Source of the DNA: Egicoccus halophilus | GTDB lineage: Bacteria; Actinomycetota; Nitriliruptoria; Nitriliruptorales; Nitriliruptoraceae | DNA length: 64,000 nucleotides | Assembly: GCF_004300825.1 (NCBI RefSeq) | Contig: NZ_CP036250.1 | Span: forward strand, 806,001 to 870,000 | Reading direction: 5' to 3' | Shown: positions 13,038 to 21,969 of the stretch, one piece after another | Layout of the letters: each line of letters starts with the position of its first letter | Position numbering within the stretch: position 1 is the stretch's first letter | Translations under genes and position numbers: made by a program | Notes under the pieces: generated by a model | Databases searched by the model: none | What the model was told of the DNA's origin: nothing | What the model saw: the letters and a program-made list of their open reading frames with translations, nothing else

Positions 13038-13945
13038 CCGCCGTCCCGCGCATCAGCGTGGTCGTGCCGGCGTTCCGTCGACCCGACCGGCTCGCCGCGC
13101 TGCTCGAGGCCCTCGCCGCCCAGGACCTGGCGCGCGAGGCCTTCGAGGTGGTCGTCGTCGACGACGGCAGTCCCGAGCCGCTGGCACCCACCGGCGAGGC
13201 GTTCTCCTCGCGCCTGCAGGTACGGGTCCACCGGCAGACGAACGCAGGACCGGCCGCGGCCCGCAACACCGGTGCCGAGGTGGCCCGCGCACCGCTGCTG
13301 GCCTTCACCGACGACGACTGCCGACCGGCACCCGACTGGCTGCGACACCTGCTCGCGGCCGCCGAGGCCGACCCCACGGCGATGCTCGGGGGACGGGTCG
13401 TCAACGCGGTCGAGGGTGACGCCGCGGCCGAGGCCAGCCAGCAGTTGGTCGCGTTCCTCTACCAGTGGTGGGACGACGACCACCCGAGCCGCTTCTTCGC
13501 CAGCAACAACCTGGCCGTGCCGACCGCGGCCTTCCGGCAGCTCGGCGGCTTCGACACCGGCTTCCCGCGGCCGGGCGGTGAGGACCGGGAACTGTGCGAA
13601 CGGTGGCACGCCACCGGGTGCCCGCTGCGCGAGGCGCCGCTCGCCGTCGTCCACCACCACCATGCCATGGGCGTGCGCGGGCTCGTCCGCCAGCACCTCA
13701 ACTACGGCCGCGGAGCCCACGACCTGCACCGGCGTCGCGCCGCCACCGGGGAACGCGGTCTGCGGGTCGAGGGACCGCAGTTCTATCTCCGGCTCGTCAC
13801 CTACCCGTTCGGTCGCGTCCCGGCGCCCCGGGCGGTGCTGCTCAGCGCCCTGCTGGTGGTGACGCAGCTCGCCAACGCGGTCGGGTTCTTCGACGAGCGG
13901 CGCCGTTGGCGGCGCGCTCAGGGGGCGCCGAGCAGTTCGCCGTGA
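13034..13945 (+). CDS. Glycosyltransferase family 2
   Basis: A 303-residue GT2 enzyme with a clear N-terminal catalytic domain: ISVVVPAFRRPDRLAALLEA, then VVVVDDGS, then the donor-site FTDDDCRPAPDWL (DDD). The acceptor part has the ED-like GGEDRELCERW. A hydrophobic segment near residue 260 suggests membrane association. It overlaps the previous gene by four bases and its last 28 bases overlap the end of the convergent ABC exporter gene. Confidence 0.9.
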   Translation: MTAVPRISVVVPAFRRPDRLAALLEALAAQDLAREAFEVVVVDDGSPEPLAPTGEAFSSRLQVRVHRQTNAGPAAARNTGAEVARAPLLAFTDDDCRPAPDWLRHLLAAAEADPTAMLGGRVVNAVEGDAAAEASQQLVAFLYQWWDDDHPSRFFASNNLAVPTAAFRQLGGFDTGFPRPGGEDRELCERWHATGCPLREAPLAVVHHHHAMGVRGLVRQHLNYGRGAHDLHRRRAATGERGLRVEGPQFYLRLVTYPFGRVPAPRAVLLSALLVVTQLANAVGFFDERRRWRRAQGAPSSSP

Positions 13946-15693
13946 CGTGCGGCCAGGACGTCGAGCGGGGCGACGTCCACCACCCGGCCGGCGTCGACCA
14001 GGATGACCTTGTCGCAGTGCTGCACCGTGCTCAGCCGGTGGGCCACGGCGATGATCGTGCGTTGGCCCCGCAGCTGTTCGAGTGCCTGCATGAGCTGCGA
14101 CTCGGTCCCGCGGTCGAGCGCCGAGGTGCCCTCGTCGAACACGATCGTGGAGGGCCGGCGGTACAGGGCCCGCGCGACGGCCAGGCGTTGGCGCTGGCCT
14201 CCGGAGACGCGCACGCCGTCCTCGCCGATGACGGTGTCCAGACCCTCGGGCAGGGACGCGACGAAGCGGTCGAGCTGCGCCAGGCGGACGGCCTCGAGGA
14301 CCCGCTCCTCGTCGATCTCGGCCACGGGCACGCCGAGGGCGATGTTGCGGCGCAGCGAGGCGTCGACGAGGAACACGTTCTGGTGCACGGCGCCGACGGT
14401 GGCCTGCCACCCGGCGACGTCCGCCGACAACGGGCGACCGTCGAGCAGGATCTGCCCCGCGCTGGGCTCCAGCAGACCGAGCAGGAGATCCACCAGCGTG
14501 GACTTTCCGCTGCCGGTCGGCCCGACGATGCCGACGTACTCGCCGGCGCGGATCGTGACGTCGACGTCGCTCAGGACGTCCTCGTGCGTGTCGGGGTAGC
14601 GCGCCGCGACGCCGACCAGCCGGAGTTCGTCGGTCAGCGGACGCGTTGCCGCGGCCGGCTCGGGCAGCGAGCGGTCGGGGTCGAAGGAGGCGAGGTCGGC
14701 GTGCAGGTGCTCGATCCCGGCGGCCGCGAACTTCAGCGAGTTCGCGGCGTGCAGGACCTCGTTGAGCGAGGGTTGCAGCCGCAACGCCACGTAGCCGAAC
14801 AGCCCGAGCACCGGCAGGGCCTCGAGGGCGCCGTCACCGACGATCACCGCCACGCCCAGGAAGGCGAAGATGAACAGGATCAGGCCGGTCTCGATGGCGA
14901 CCCGCGGGATCTCCTTGGCGGTCGAGCGCAGGTAGCGCACCCGTGACAGCTCACGGCGGTCGACCCGGAAGCGTTCGACGAAGGCGCGCTGCCGGCCCAG
15001 CACGGTGATGTCGCGCCAGCCCGCCAGCCCCTCCTGCAGGGTCTGCAGCGTGCGACGCGACATCGCCTGCGAGACGTTGCCCATCCGCTTGACGCGTGGG
15101 TGCACGATCCGCAGCAGCAGCCACGTCAGCGGCCCGAGCACCGCGACGGCGAAGAACGTGGCCGCGGGTGCGGTGAGCAGCAGCACGGCGAGCAGCCCGA
15201 CGATCAGGATCGCGTGGGAGACCAGCTTCACCAGCGGCAGGAGGGCCTCGCGGACGAACTGCTGGACGGTGTCGAAGGCGTTGCGGATCAGCTCCGAGGA
15301 GTTGCGGGCGAGATGGAAGGTGGCGGGCATGGCCAGGTAGCCGGCCAGCAGGCGGGTCGCGAGCCGGGCACCGGCGTTCTCGGCCACCCGGTACTGCACG
15401 TAGGCCTGCAGGAGGATGACGGCGCCGCGCAGGACGAAGAACCCGGCCACGATCCCGCCGACGACCAGCAGCAGCGTCATCTCGTCGACCGGCAGCAGCT
15501 CGCGCAGGTCCCCGATCACCGGGAACTCGAACCCCGACACCTCGGAGGTGATGCGGGCCAGCAGGGCGAACACGAGCATCGCGCTGAGGACCTCGAGCCC
15601 GGAGGCCGCCAGCGCCAGCAACAGCACCGCGAGCCACCGGCCGCGGTGTTCGCGACCGACGAGGGCGACGAGGTGGCGGACGGAGGTGAACAC
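13918..15693 (-). CDS. ABC exporter (MsbA/PglK-like half transporter)
   Basis: A fused permease-ATPase of about 591 residues. Six membrane helices occupy the first 310 residues. The ATPase domain has Walker A GPTGSGKST, Q-loop HQNVFLVD, signature VSGGQRQRLAVARAL, Walker B STIVFDEGTSALD and the switch His in AVAHRLSTV. Within a glycan locus such half transporters often flip lipid-linked oligosaccharides, so a flippase role is a reasonable inference. I place the start at GTG 15693, one base after the upstream stop; GTG 15717 is in frame and would overlap that gene by 23 bases. It forms a leftward operon with the flavoprotein gene. Confidence 0.9.
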   Translation of the reverse strand: MFTSVRHLVALVGREHRGRWLAVLLLALAASGLEVLSAMLVFALLARITSEVSGFEFPVIGDLRELLPVDEMTLLLVVGGIVAGFFVLRGAVILLQAYVQYRVAENAGARLATRLLAGYLAMPATFHLARNSSELIRNAFDTVQQFVREALLPLVKLVSHAILIVGLLAVLLLTAPAATFFAVAVLGPLTWLLLRIVHPRVKRMGNVSQAMSRRTLQTLQEGLAGWRDITVLGRQRAFVERFRVDRRELSRVRYLRSTAKEIPRVAIETGLILFIFAFLGVAVIVGDGALEALPVLGLFGYVALRLQPSLNEVLHAANSLKFAAAGIEHLHADLASFDPDRSLPEPAAATRPLTDELRLVGVAARYPDTHEDVLSDVDVTIRAGEYVGIVGPTGSGKSTLVDLLLGLLEPSAGQILLDGRPLSADVAGWQATVGAVHQNVFLVDASLRRNIALGVPVAEIDEERVLEAVRLAQLDRFVASLPEGLDTVIGEDGVRVSGGQRQRLAVARALYRRPSTIVFDEGTSALDRGTESQLMQALEQLRGQRTIIAVAHRLSTVQHCDKVILVDAGRVVDVAPLDVLAARHGELLGAP

Positions 15694-15694
15694 G

Positions 15695-17215
15695 TCAGTT
15701 CGCCGGCGGTGCGACACGCCCGGGGATCAGCCGGCCGGCCTGGTCGGGGTCCTCGCGCTGCTCCTCGTGGTACTCGGCGTCGGTGTTGACCTTCCAGGGG
15801 TCGAAGTCCTCACCGAGCAGGTTCCGGGCCGCGAGCAGGGCGGCCATCATGGAGTGGTCCTGGTTGTTGTACTTGTGCATGCCGTTGCGGCCGACCGTCT
15901 GCAGGTTCTTGACCGCCTCGTCGAGCCACGTACGGATCGTGGCGGTGTGCTCCTTGTAGTGCTCGTCGTAGACCGGGTAGGCCTTGGCCATGCGCACCAC
16001 GGTGCCGTCGACGACCCGCTGCGGATCGACCAGACCGATCTGCGCGGCCTCGCGGATGCCGAGGGCGAACAGCTGCTCGTCGTCCATCTCCCACAGGTCC
16101 AGGTCGCCGCGGTTGGTGAAGTACTCCAGGCCCAGGGCGGTGCGCGCCGGGTCGTCGACCATCTCGATCGACCAGTTCTTGTAGTTCTGGATGCGTCCGA
16201 GCTGGACCTCGGGCTCGTGGATGTAGATCCAGTTGTCCGGGAACACCTCGGGCTGGTCCACGATCAGCACGACCGTGAGGTAGTCGCGGTAGTGCAGCGA
16301 CTCGGCGGCCTCGCGCACGTGTGCCGGCGCGGGCGGGTGCATCGCGCGGACCAGCGAGCGCAGGGGCATGGTGGCGATGTAGTCGCTGCCGCGGACCTCG
16401 CGTCGCTGCCCGCCCTGCTCGACCACGAGGTGGTCCACCGACCCGCCGGCGTGGTGCACCTCGACCACGCGCGCGTCGAGGTGGACCTGCTGCCCCTCGG
16501 CCCGCAGGCGCTCGGTGGCGTGCTCCCACAGCTGGCCGGGTCCGAAGCGGGGGTACTCGAACTCCTCGATGAGCGTCTTGATGCTGCCGTTGCCGCGGCG
16601 GCGGCCGCGCCAGGGCAGCGCGTTGACCACCGCGGACAGCAGCGACAGGCCCTTGATGCGTTGGGACGCCCAGTCCGCCGAGATGGCGGTGCAGGGGCGG
16701 CCCCAGACCTTCTCGGTGTCGGTCTTGAAGAAGATCCGGTAGAGCCGCTCCCCGAAGTTGTTGACGATCCAGTCCTCGAAGCTGGTCACCGTCCGGCGCG
16801 GGAACGCTTTCGCGCGCAGGTACGACAGCACGCACAGCACCGAGTTGACCAGCCCGAGCTTGCGCAGCGCGTCACCGGCCCGCAGCGGGTAGTCGAAGAA
16901 CTTGCCGTCGTAGAAGATGCGGGACATGCGCTGCACTCGCAACCACTGGTCGTCGGGCAGCATCTGGTGCCACAGGTCGACGACGTCGTCGGCCTTGGTG
17001 AAGAAGCGGTGGCCGCCGATGTCGAAGCGGAACCCCTCGTAGGTCTCGGTCCGGGAGATGCCGCCGACCTTGCGGGGGTCGGCCTCGAGGACCTCGACGT
17101 CGGTGCCGCCCTGGTGCAGGACCCAGGCGGCGGTCAGGCCGGCGGGTCCGGCGCCGACGACGACCACCCGGTCGTCGCTGCCGGCAGCGCTGGTTGTCAC
17201 GGACGTCTCCGACAT
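15695..17215 (-). CDS. FAD-dependent UDP-galactopyranose mutase-like oxidoreductase
   Basis: A 506-residue flavoprotein. The FAD-binding start reads VVVVGAGPAGLTAAWVLHQG, followed by the GG-type motif GGISRTETYEGFRFDIGGHR, a signature of the amine oxidase / UDP-galactopyranose mutase-like group. The YNNQDHSMMAALLAARNLLG segment near residue 445 carries the C-terminal flavin-contact region. It is longer than classical Glf (about 370-390 residues) and belongs to the larger homologues often found in actinobacterial polysaccharide loci. Start at ATG 17215 after GGGGAA. The exact reaction is unknown; sugar ring contraction or another nucleotide-sugar rearrangement is inferred. Confidence 0.8.
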   Translation of the reverse strand: MSETSVTTSAAGSDDRVVVVGAGPAGLTAAWVLHQGGTDVEVLEADPRKVGGISRTETYEGFRFDIGGHRFFTKADDVVDLWHQMLPDDQWLRVQRMSRIFYDGKFFDYPLRAGDALRKLGLVNSVLCVLSYLRAKAFPRRTVTSFEDWIVNNFGERLYRIFFKTDTEKVWGRPCTAISADWASQRIKGLSLLSAVVNALPWRGRRRGNGSIKTLIEEFEYPRFGPGQLWEHATERLRAEGQQVHLDARVVEVHHAGGSVDHLVVEQGGQRREVRGSDYIATMPLRSLVRAMHPPAPAHVREAAESLHYRDYLTVVLIVDQPEVFPDNWIYIHEPEVQLGRIQNYKNWSIEMVDDPARTALGLEYFTNRGDLDLWEMDDEQLFALGIREAAQIGLVDPQRVVDGTVVRMAKAYPVYDEHYKEHTATIRTWLDEAVKNLQTVGRNGMHKYNNQDHSMMAALLAARNLLGEDFDPWKVNTDAEYHEEQREDPDQAGRLIPGRVAPPAN

Positions 17216-17360
17216 CACGGTTCCCCGTCGACGGTGGTGGGTGGCACTGGGGCCGCCCCCGGTGGTGCGACCGGGGAGGCTGCGAGCGTAGGAGGCCGCG
17301 GGTGGGGGCGGCGAACACCCGCCCCGCCCGCCGGGTCGGGCACGGTCGCCGACGACGCCG

Positions 17361-18395
17361 TCAGTGGCTCGTCGGCGGCGTCGTGGTCGGCGCCGGGACA
17401 CCCGCTCGGTGGTCGAGGAACCACGCGGCGAAACGGTCGAGACCGGCGGCCAGTGGGGTGGCGGGGGACCGGCCCAGGCGCTCGCGCAGCGGCGTGGTGT
17501 CGGCGTGGGTGCGTCGCACGTCCCCGGTGTGCGCGGGCAGGTGGACCCGCCGGGCGGACCGGCCGAGTCGCTGCTCGAGCGCCTCGATCAGTTCGGCGAC
17601 CGTGGCCTGCCCGCCGTGGCCGACGTTGTAGACCCGCCACGGGGCGTCGGCGCCGCCGACGTCCGCGCCGCCGGGGCCGGTCGGGGGCTGGTCGGCGAGC
17701 CCCAGGATCGCGTCGACGACGTCGTCGACGTAGGTGAAGTCGCGCAGGGCCGAACCGTCGCCGAAGACCTGCAGCGGGCGGCCGGCGTGGATGGCGTCGG
17801 CGAAGGCGAAGTACGCCATGTCCGGCCGTCCCCACGGGCCGTAGACGGTGAACAGCCGCAGGCCCGTGCAGGGCAGCCCGAAGGCGTGGGCGTAGCTGTG
17901 GGCGAGCAGTTCGTCGGCCCGTTTCGTCGCGGCGTACACGCTCACGGGGTGGTCCGCGGGATGCTCGACGCGGAAGGGGACCGGGGCGTCGTCGCCGTAG
18001 ACGGAACTCGACGAGGCGTACACGACGTGACCGACCCCGGTGGCGCGCGCCTGCTCGAGGACGTTGGCGAAGCCGAGCACGTTGCTGCGCAGGTACGCCA
18101 TCGGTTCGAGGTGCGAACCACGGACGCCGGCGCGGGCGGCGAGGTGGATCACCACGGGTGGGCGGACCCGCGCGAGCAGTGCGGCGGTGCCGGCCTCGTC
18201 GGTGACGTCGAGCGGCACGGCCTCGACCGCGTCGAGCTGCTGCACCCGCCGCCATCGGGCCGCGGTCAGGGCCGGTTCGTAGGTCGCCTGGAGGTCGTCG
18301 ACGGCGACGACCCGCTGCCCGACGGCGGCGAGCCGCTCGGTCAGGTGCATCCCGATGAAGCCGGCGGCGCCGGTGACGAGCCAGGGGGTGGACAA
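17361..18395 (-). CDS. NAD-dependent sugar epimerase/dehydratase
   Basis: A 344-residue short-chain extended reductase. It begins STPWLVTGAAGFIGMHLTER with the GxxGxxG cofactor motif and has the catalytic S-Y-x3-K (SSSSVYGDD, then YAATKRADE) and the FTVYGPWGRPDMAYFAFADA block typical of UDP-glucuronate 4-epimerase / capsular CapI-like enzymes. TTG 18395 with GAGGTG upstream fits the family start; GTG 18425 would add ten residues of poor fit. A gap of 145 bases separates it from the flavoprotein gene downstream. Confidence 0.85.
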   Translation of the reverse strand: MSTPWLVTGAAGFIGMHLTERLAAVGQRVVAVDDLQATYEPALTAARWRRVQQLDAVEAVPLDVTDEAGTAALLARVRPPVVIHLAARAGVRGSHLEPMAYLRSNVLGFANVLEQARATGVGHVVYASSSSVYGDDAPVPFRVEHPADHPVSVYAATKRADELLAHSYAHAFGLPCTGLRLFTVYGPWGRPDMAYFAFADAIHAGRPLQVFGDGSALRDFTYVDDVVDAILGLADQPPTGPGGADVGGADAPWRVYNVGHGGQATVAELIEALEQRLGRSARRVHLPAHTGDVRRTHADTTPLRERLGRSPATPLAAGLDRFAAWFLDHRAGVPAPTTTPPTSH

Positions 18396-18525
18396 CGGAG
18401 CACCTCGGGTTCGGCGGTCTCGCACGGTGGGCGGATGCGCGTGCTCGCGCGGTCCGGCGACGCGGAGCGGGGGGACCGTAGAGGAGCGCAGCGTCGTCGT
18501 GCGGATCCGGGGGCGGTCGAGGCGG

Positions 18526-19416
18526 TCAGCGCTGGGCGACGCGCTCCCGCAACCGGTGCCGGGCCCGTCCGCCGAGCTCCCAGGCCGCGAATCCCGGGGC
18601 GCGGCGCAGGGCCTGGGTCACGGCGCGTGCGGCGGCCGTGCGCTGTCCGTCTCGCCACGACTGTTCGGCGTGGTCGAGCAGGAAGCGCGCCGCGCCGCGG
18701 GGACGGGCCGCGAACGCCTCGGCATGGACGTCGAACAGCTGCGTGAAGCTGCGCTGTCGCAGCTCCGGGTCGCTCGACACCCGCGGCCCGGGGTGGACCA
18801 GCAGCCGGTAGGTCGGTTCGTCGATCGCGTCCAGGGAGCACACCCGGTTCAGGCGCAGGAACAGCTCGGTGTGCACGCGCGAGCGGAACCGTTCGTCCCA
18901 GCCACCGAGGTCGAGCAGCACGCGCCGTTCGACCACCAGGGTCTGCTTGGCGTGGAAGCTGCGTCCGGCAAGGCGGTCCTCGAGGCCGTACCAGCTCCCG
19001 CGCGGCGAGGCCTGGGGCCGTTTGCGCTCCAGGAGGCGGCCCTGCGGGTCCACCGCCTCGAGGGTGCTCAACACCCCGACCGGTGGCGGCAGCCGGCTGG
19101 CCTCGAGTCCGGCGAGCGACACCTCGGCGAAGTGCGGGACGAGCTCGTCGTCGTCGTCGAGGTAGGCGACCAGCCGGCCGGTGGCGGCCGTGGTGCCGGC
19201 GTTGCGGGCCGCCGCGCCGCCCGTCGAACGCTCGTGCCGAACGATCCGCAGCCGGGGGTCGTGCGGAAGGTCGACCGGCGTGCGCGAGCCGTCGTCGACC
19301 ACCACGACCTCCACCTCGTCGCGCAGGGTCTGCGCGAGGGCGCTGTCGACGGCGGCCCGCAGCAGTTCGTGGCGGTCCCGGGTCGGGACGACGATGCTCA
19401 GCAGCGGCGTGGACAT
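18526..19416 (-). CDS. Glycosyltransferase family 2
   Basis: A 296-residue GT-A protein. The N-terminus reads PLLSIVVPTRDRHELLRAAV, then VVVVDDGS, GGAAARNAG and the metal/donor site AYLDDDDELVPHF. Later ELFLRLNRV occupies the usual acceptor-loop position. The ATG at 19416 follows CGGAGC by six bases; the frame is open upstream but that part is antisense to the methyltransferase gene. It heads a leftward unit with the epimerase, flavoprotein and ABC exporter genes. Confidence 0.85.
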   Translation of the reverse strand: MSTPLLSIVVPTRDRHELLRAAVDSALAQTLRDEVEVVVVDDGSRTPVDLPHDPRLRIVRHERSTGGAAARNAGTTAATGRLVAYLDDDDELVPHFAEVSLAGLEASRLPPPVGVLSTLEAVDPQGRLLERKRPQASPRGSWYGLEDRLAGRSFHAKQTLVVERRVLLDLGGWDERFRSRVHTELFLRLNRVCSLDAIDEPTYRLLVHPGPRVSSDPELRQRSFTQLFDVHAEAFAARPRGAARFLLDHAEQSWRDGQRTAAARAVTQALRRAPGFAAWELGGRARHRLRERVAQR

Positions 19417-19587
19417 GGTGCTCCGGTCGCGGGGTCGGCGCCGTTCTAGCAGCGGGCACGGCGAGACGGCACGCTCCCGCCCCTGCCGCCGGCGCACGGA
19501 GGACGGGCGGGCGACTGTGGCATGCTCCGCGGTGTCCTGGCCGTGTCCGTGTCCGGGGCCCCATCGCCGTCGACCGCCGGAGGACCC

Positions 19588-20301
19588 ATGCCCGACCCGG
19601 GTCGACCCGGGCCGCTGGGCCGGTTGTGGCTGCGCGCCTGCCGGTTCTCGTTCAGCCGCCGCCGGTTGTCGCGTGTCAGCCTCGAGCGCTTCGTCGCCGC
19701 ACAGGCCACCGACGAGCCGGCCCTGGTGGTGCACAGCCTCGACATCGACCGGGCGCGTCTGTTCCCGAACGCCCACACCATCACGGCCCGCCCCGGCGCC
19801 GACGCGGACGTGCACACCGACCCGGCCTACGGTGCCCTGGCCGAGGTCCCCGACGCCAGCTACGACGTGGCGGTGTGCACCGGCCTGCTCGAGCACGTCG
19901 CCGAACCGGCCGCCCTGATCGCGCAACTGCACCGGATCCTGCGGCCCGGTGGACGGTTGGTCGTCACCGCCAGTGCGGTGTTCCCCTTCCACGGCGCGCC
20001 GCACAACTACTTCCATCTGACGCCCTACGGGCTGCGTCACCTGTTCCGCGAGTGGTCGGGCTTCCGGACGTTGCAGGGGTCGAGCGGCCCCTACACGACG
20101 GTCGCGATCCTGCTCCAGCGGATCAACCAACAGTGCGACGTCTTCCCGCCCCTGCGGGTGTGCAACGAGGTCCTGATGAAGCTGCTGCCGAGACTCGACC
20201 GGTTCGTGCTGCGCCAGTACGACACGATGGCGCACCGCGGACCCGGCGCGGTGACCGAGCACGCCATGCCCGCGGCGCTGCACGCGGTGGTGATCCGATG
20301 A
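19588..20301 (+). CDS. Class I SAM-dependent methyltransferase
   Basis: A 237-residue protein with a compact Methyltransf_11-like core: the post-I region VVHSLDIDRARLFPNAHTIT, then ASYDVAVCTGLLEHVAEPAA (motif with EHV) and LRPGGRLVVTASAVFPFHGA. The glycine-rich motif I is degenerate. The FHLTPYGLRHLF segment is common in methyltransferases of glycan loci. ATG 19588 has GGAGGA three bases upstream; ATG 19522 is an in-frame alternative. The stop overlaps the ATG of the GMC oxidoreductase gene by four bases, so the products likely act in sequence on the same molecule. Confidence 0.8.
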   Translation: MPDPGRPGPLGRLWLRACRFSFSRRRLSRVSLERFVAAQATDEPALVVHSLDIDRARLFPNAHTITARPGADADVHTDPAYGALAEVPDASYDVAVCTGLLEHVAEPAALIAQLHRILRPGGRLVVTASAVFPFHGAPHNYFHLTPYGLRHLFREWSGFRTLQGSSGPYTTVAILLQRINQQCDVFPPLRVCNEVLMKLLPRLDRFVLRQYDTMAHRGPGAVTEHAMPAALHAVVIR

Positions 20302-21914
20302 TCCGGGACGTCGACGAACTGCCCGACGACGCCCGCCTGCACGCCGAGGTCGTCGTGGTCGGCGCCGGGTTCGCCGGTATCGACCTCGCCCTGCGCCTGG
20401 CGGGTGACGGCCACCGTGTCGTGCTGCTCGAGTCCGGTCGTCGGGAGTTCGACTCACGGATCCAGGAGCTCGCCCGCTTCGAAAGCGTCGGGCGCGAGGT
20501 CCGCACCCCGGCACCCGACAGCCCGTTCACGCCCTACCTGCCGCCGGTGTTCCGCGGCGAGTTCCGCGTGCGCCAGCTCGGCGGCACCTCGAACATCTGG
20601 ACCGGCAAGTGGCGGGCGTTCGACCCACTCGACCTCGCGCCGCGCCCGTGGGTCCCCCACAGCGGCTGGCCGATCGGCTTCGACGAGCTGCTGCCGTACT
20701 ACGCCGAGGTGGCCCGCGACTACGGGCTGGGCGACTTCGACGCCTTCGCGGCCCGACCGGACGTGCGCCGGGCCAGCGAGCGGCTCGACGCGGCCGGCCT
20801 CGAGCTGTCGTTCCACTACTGGCAGCAGCGTCCGAGCCGGCCGGGACGGGACCGGGTCGACGAGCTCGAACGCGCCGAGCAGGTCGAGGTGGTCCTCGGC
20901 GCCACGGCCACCGAGCTGGTGCTCGACGACGCCCACCGCCGGGTGCGGTCGGTCGCCTTCGCCGCACTCGACGGCCGCCGGTTCGCGGTCGAGGCCGACG
21001 CGGTCGTGCTCGCCACCGGCGGCCTGGAGTCGGCGCGGCTGCTGCTGGCCTCCGACCGCCAGGTGCCCGGTGGCATCGGCAACGCCACCGGCCTGGTGGG
21101 CCGCTTCCACATGGACCATCCCAAGAGCAAGCATGCCCGGCTGCACCCCGGCCCGGGCATGACGCTCATCGAGCCGTGGACCCGCACGGACCCCAAACCG
21201 CGCTTCCACGTCAGTCTGGCACTCGCCGACGAGGTGCAGCGCGACGAGCGGACCCTCGACCACGCCGTCTACCTCAGCCCGGTGCGCACCTACCAGGTGG
21301 ACTATCCCGAGCGCGAGGTGGCGGCGTTGCGCGAGGCCGTGCGCGCACGTCGGCCCGCCGCGGCCGTCTCGGCCGCGTGGGAGCTGCTGCGTCGGCCCGG
21401 TGCGGTCCGCAAGGTCCTGCAGCGCACGCGGTACCGCGAGGGCACCGGCCCGATCGCGCACTATCGGGCCAGCATGTACGTCGAGCAGGCCCCCAATCCC
21501 GACAGCCGCCTGCGGCTGGCCGAGGAGCGCGACGAGCTCGGCGTGCGCCGGCTGGTGATCGACTGGCAGCTCGACGAGCTCGACCATGCCTCGTTCCGCC
21601 AGGTGATCGCCTCGCTGTCGCGGCGGATGACGGCCGCCGGCATCGGAACCCTGGACCTCGGCACCGACGAGCCGTCGCTGGAGGAGTGGGTCGACGCCGC
21701 CCACCACATCGGTGCCACCCGCATGGCCGACGACCCCGCCGAAGGCGTCGTCGACCGCGACACGCGGGTGTTCGGGACCGACAACCTCTACGTCGCCAGC
21801 AGCTCGGTGTTCCCGACCGGACACAGTGCCGCACCCACGATGACCATCCTGGCACTCACCCGCCGGCTCGGCGACCACCTCGCCGCCCGGTTGGCCGACC
21901 GCGCCGGCGGCTGA
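20298..21914 (+). CDS. GMC-type FAD-dependent oxidoreductase
   Basis: A 538-residue flavin oxidoreductase of the glucose-methanol-choline superfamily. The FAD site is EVVVVGAGFAGIDLALRLAG, followed by RQLGGTSNIWTGKWRAF and ATGGLESARLLLAS. The C-terminal GMC_oxred_C region has HHIGATRMADDP, NLYVASSSVFPTGHSAAPTM and the final LTRRLGDHL. It is translationally coupled to the methyltransferase. Such enzymes in sugar clusters may oxidise a glycan hydroxyl to aldehyde or acid; the substrate is not deducible. Confidence 0.85.
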   Translation: MIRDVDELPDDARLHAEVVVVGAGFAGIDLALRLAGDGHRVVLLESGRREFDSRIQELARFESVGREVRTPAPDSPFTPYLPPVFRGEFRVRQLGGTSNIWTGKWRAFDPLDLAPRPWVPHSGWPIGFDELLPYYAEVARDYGLGDFDAFAARPDVRRASERLDAAGLELSFHYWQQRPSRPGRDRVDELERAEQVEVVLGATATELVLDDAHRRVRSVAFAALDGRRFAVEADAVVLATGGLESARLLLASDRQVPGGIGNATGLVGRFHMDHPKSKHARLHPGPGMTLIEPWTRTDPKPRFHVSLALADEVQRDERTLDHAVYLSPVRTYQVDYPEREVAALREAVRARRPAAAVSAAWELLRRPGAVRKVLQRTRYREGTGPIAHYRASMYVEQAPNPDSRLRLAEERDELGVRRLVIDWQLDELDHASFRQVIASLSRRMTAAGIGTLDLGTDEPSLEEWVDAAHHIGATRMADDPAEGVVDRDTRVFGTDNLYVASSSVFPTGHSAAPTMTILALTRRLGDHLAARLADRAGG

Positions 21915-21969
21915 CGTCGGTGTCCCGGCGCCGCCGGACGCCGAGGCGTCCGTGGACGCAGCGGGTCAG

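Noticed and set aside
13594-17737. Long plus-strand frames (13594-14946 and 15416-17737) opposite the ABC exporter and flavoprotein genes
   Set aside because: They lie antisense to genes with clear motifs and give Arg/Gly/Asp-rich products without any domain; they are GC-phase shadows.
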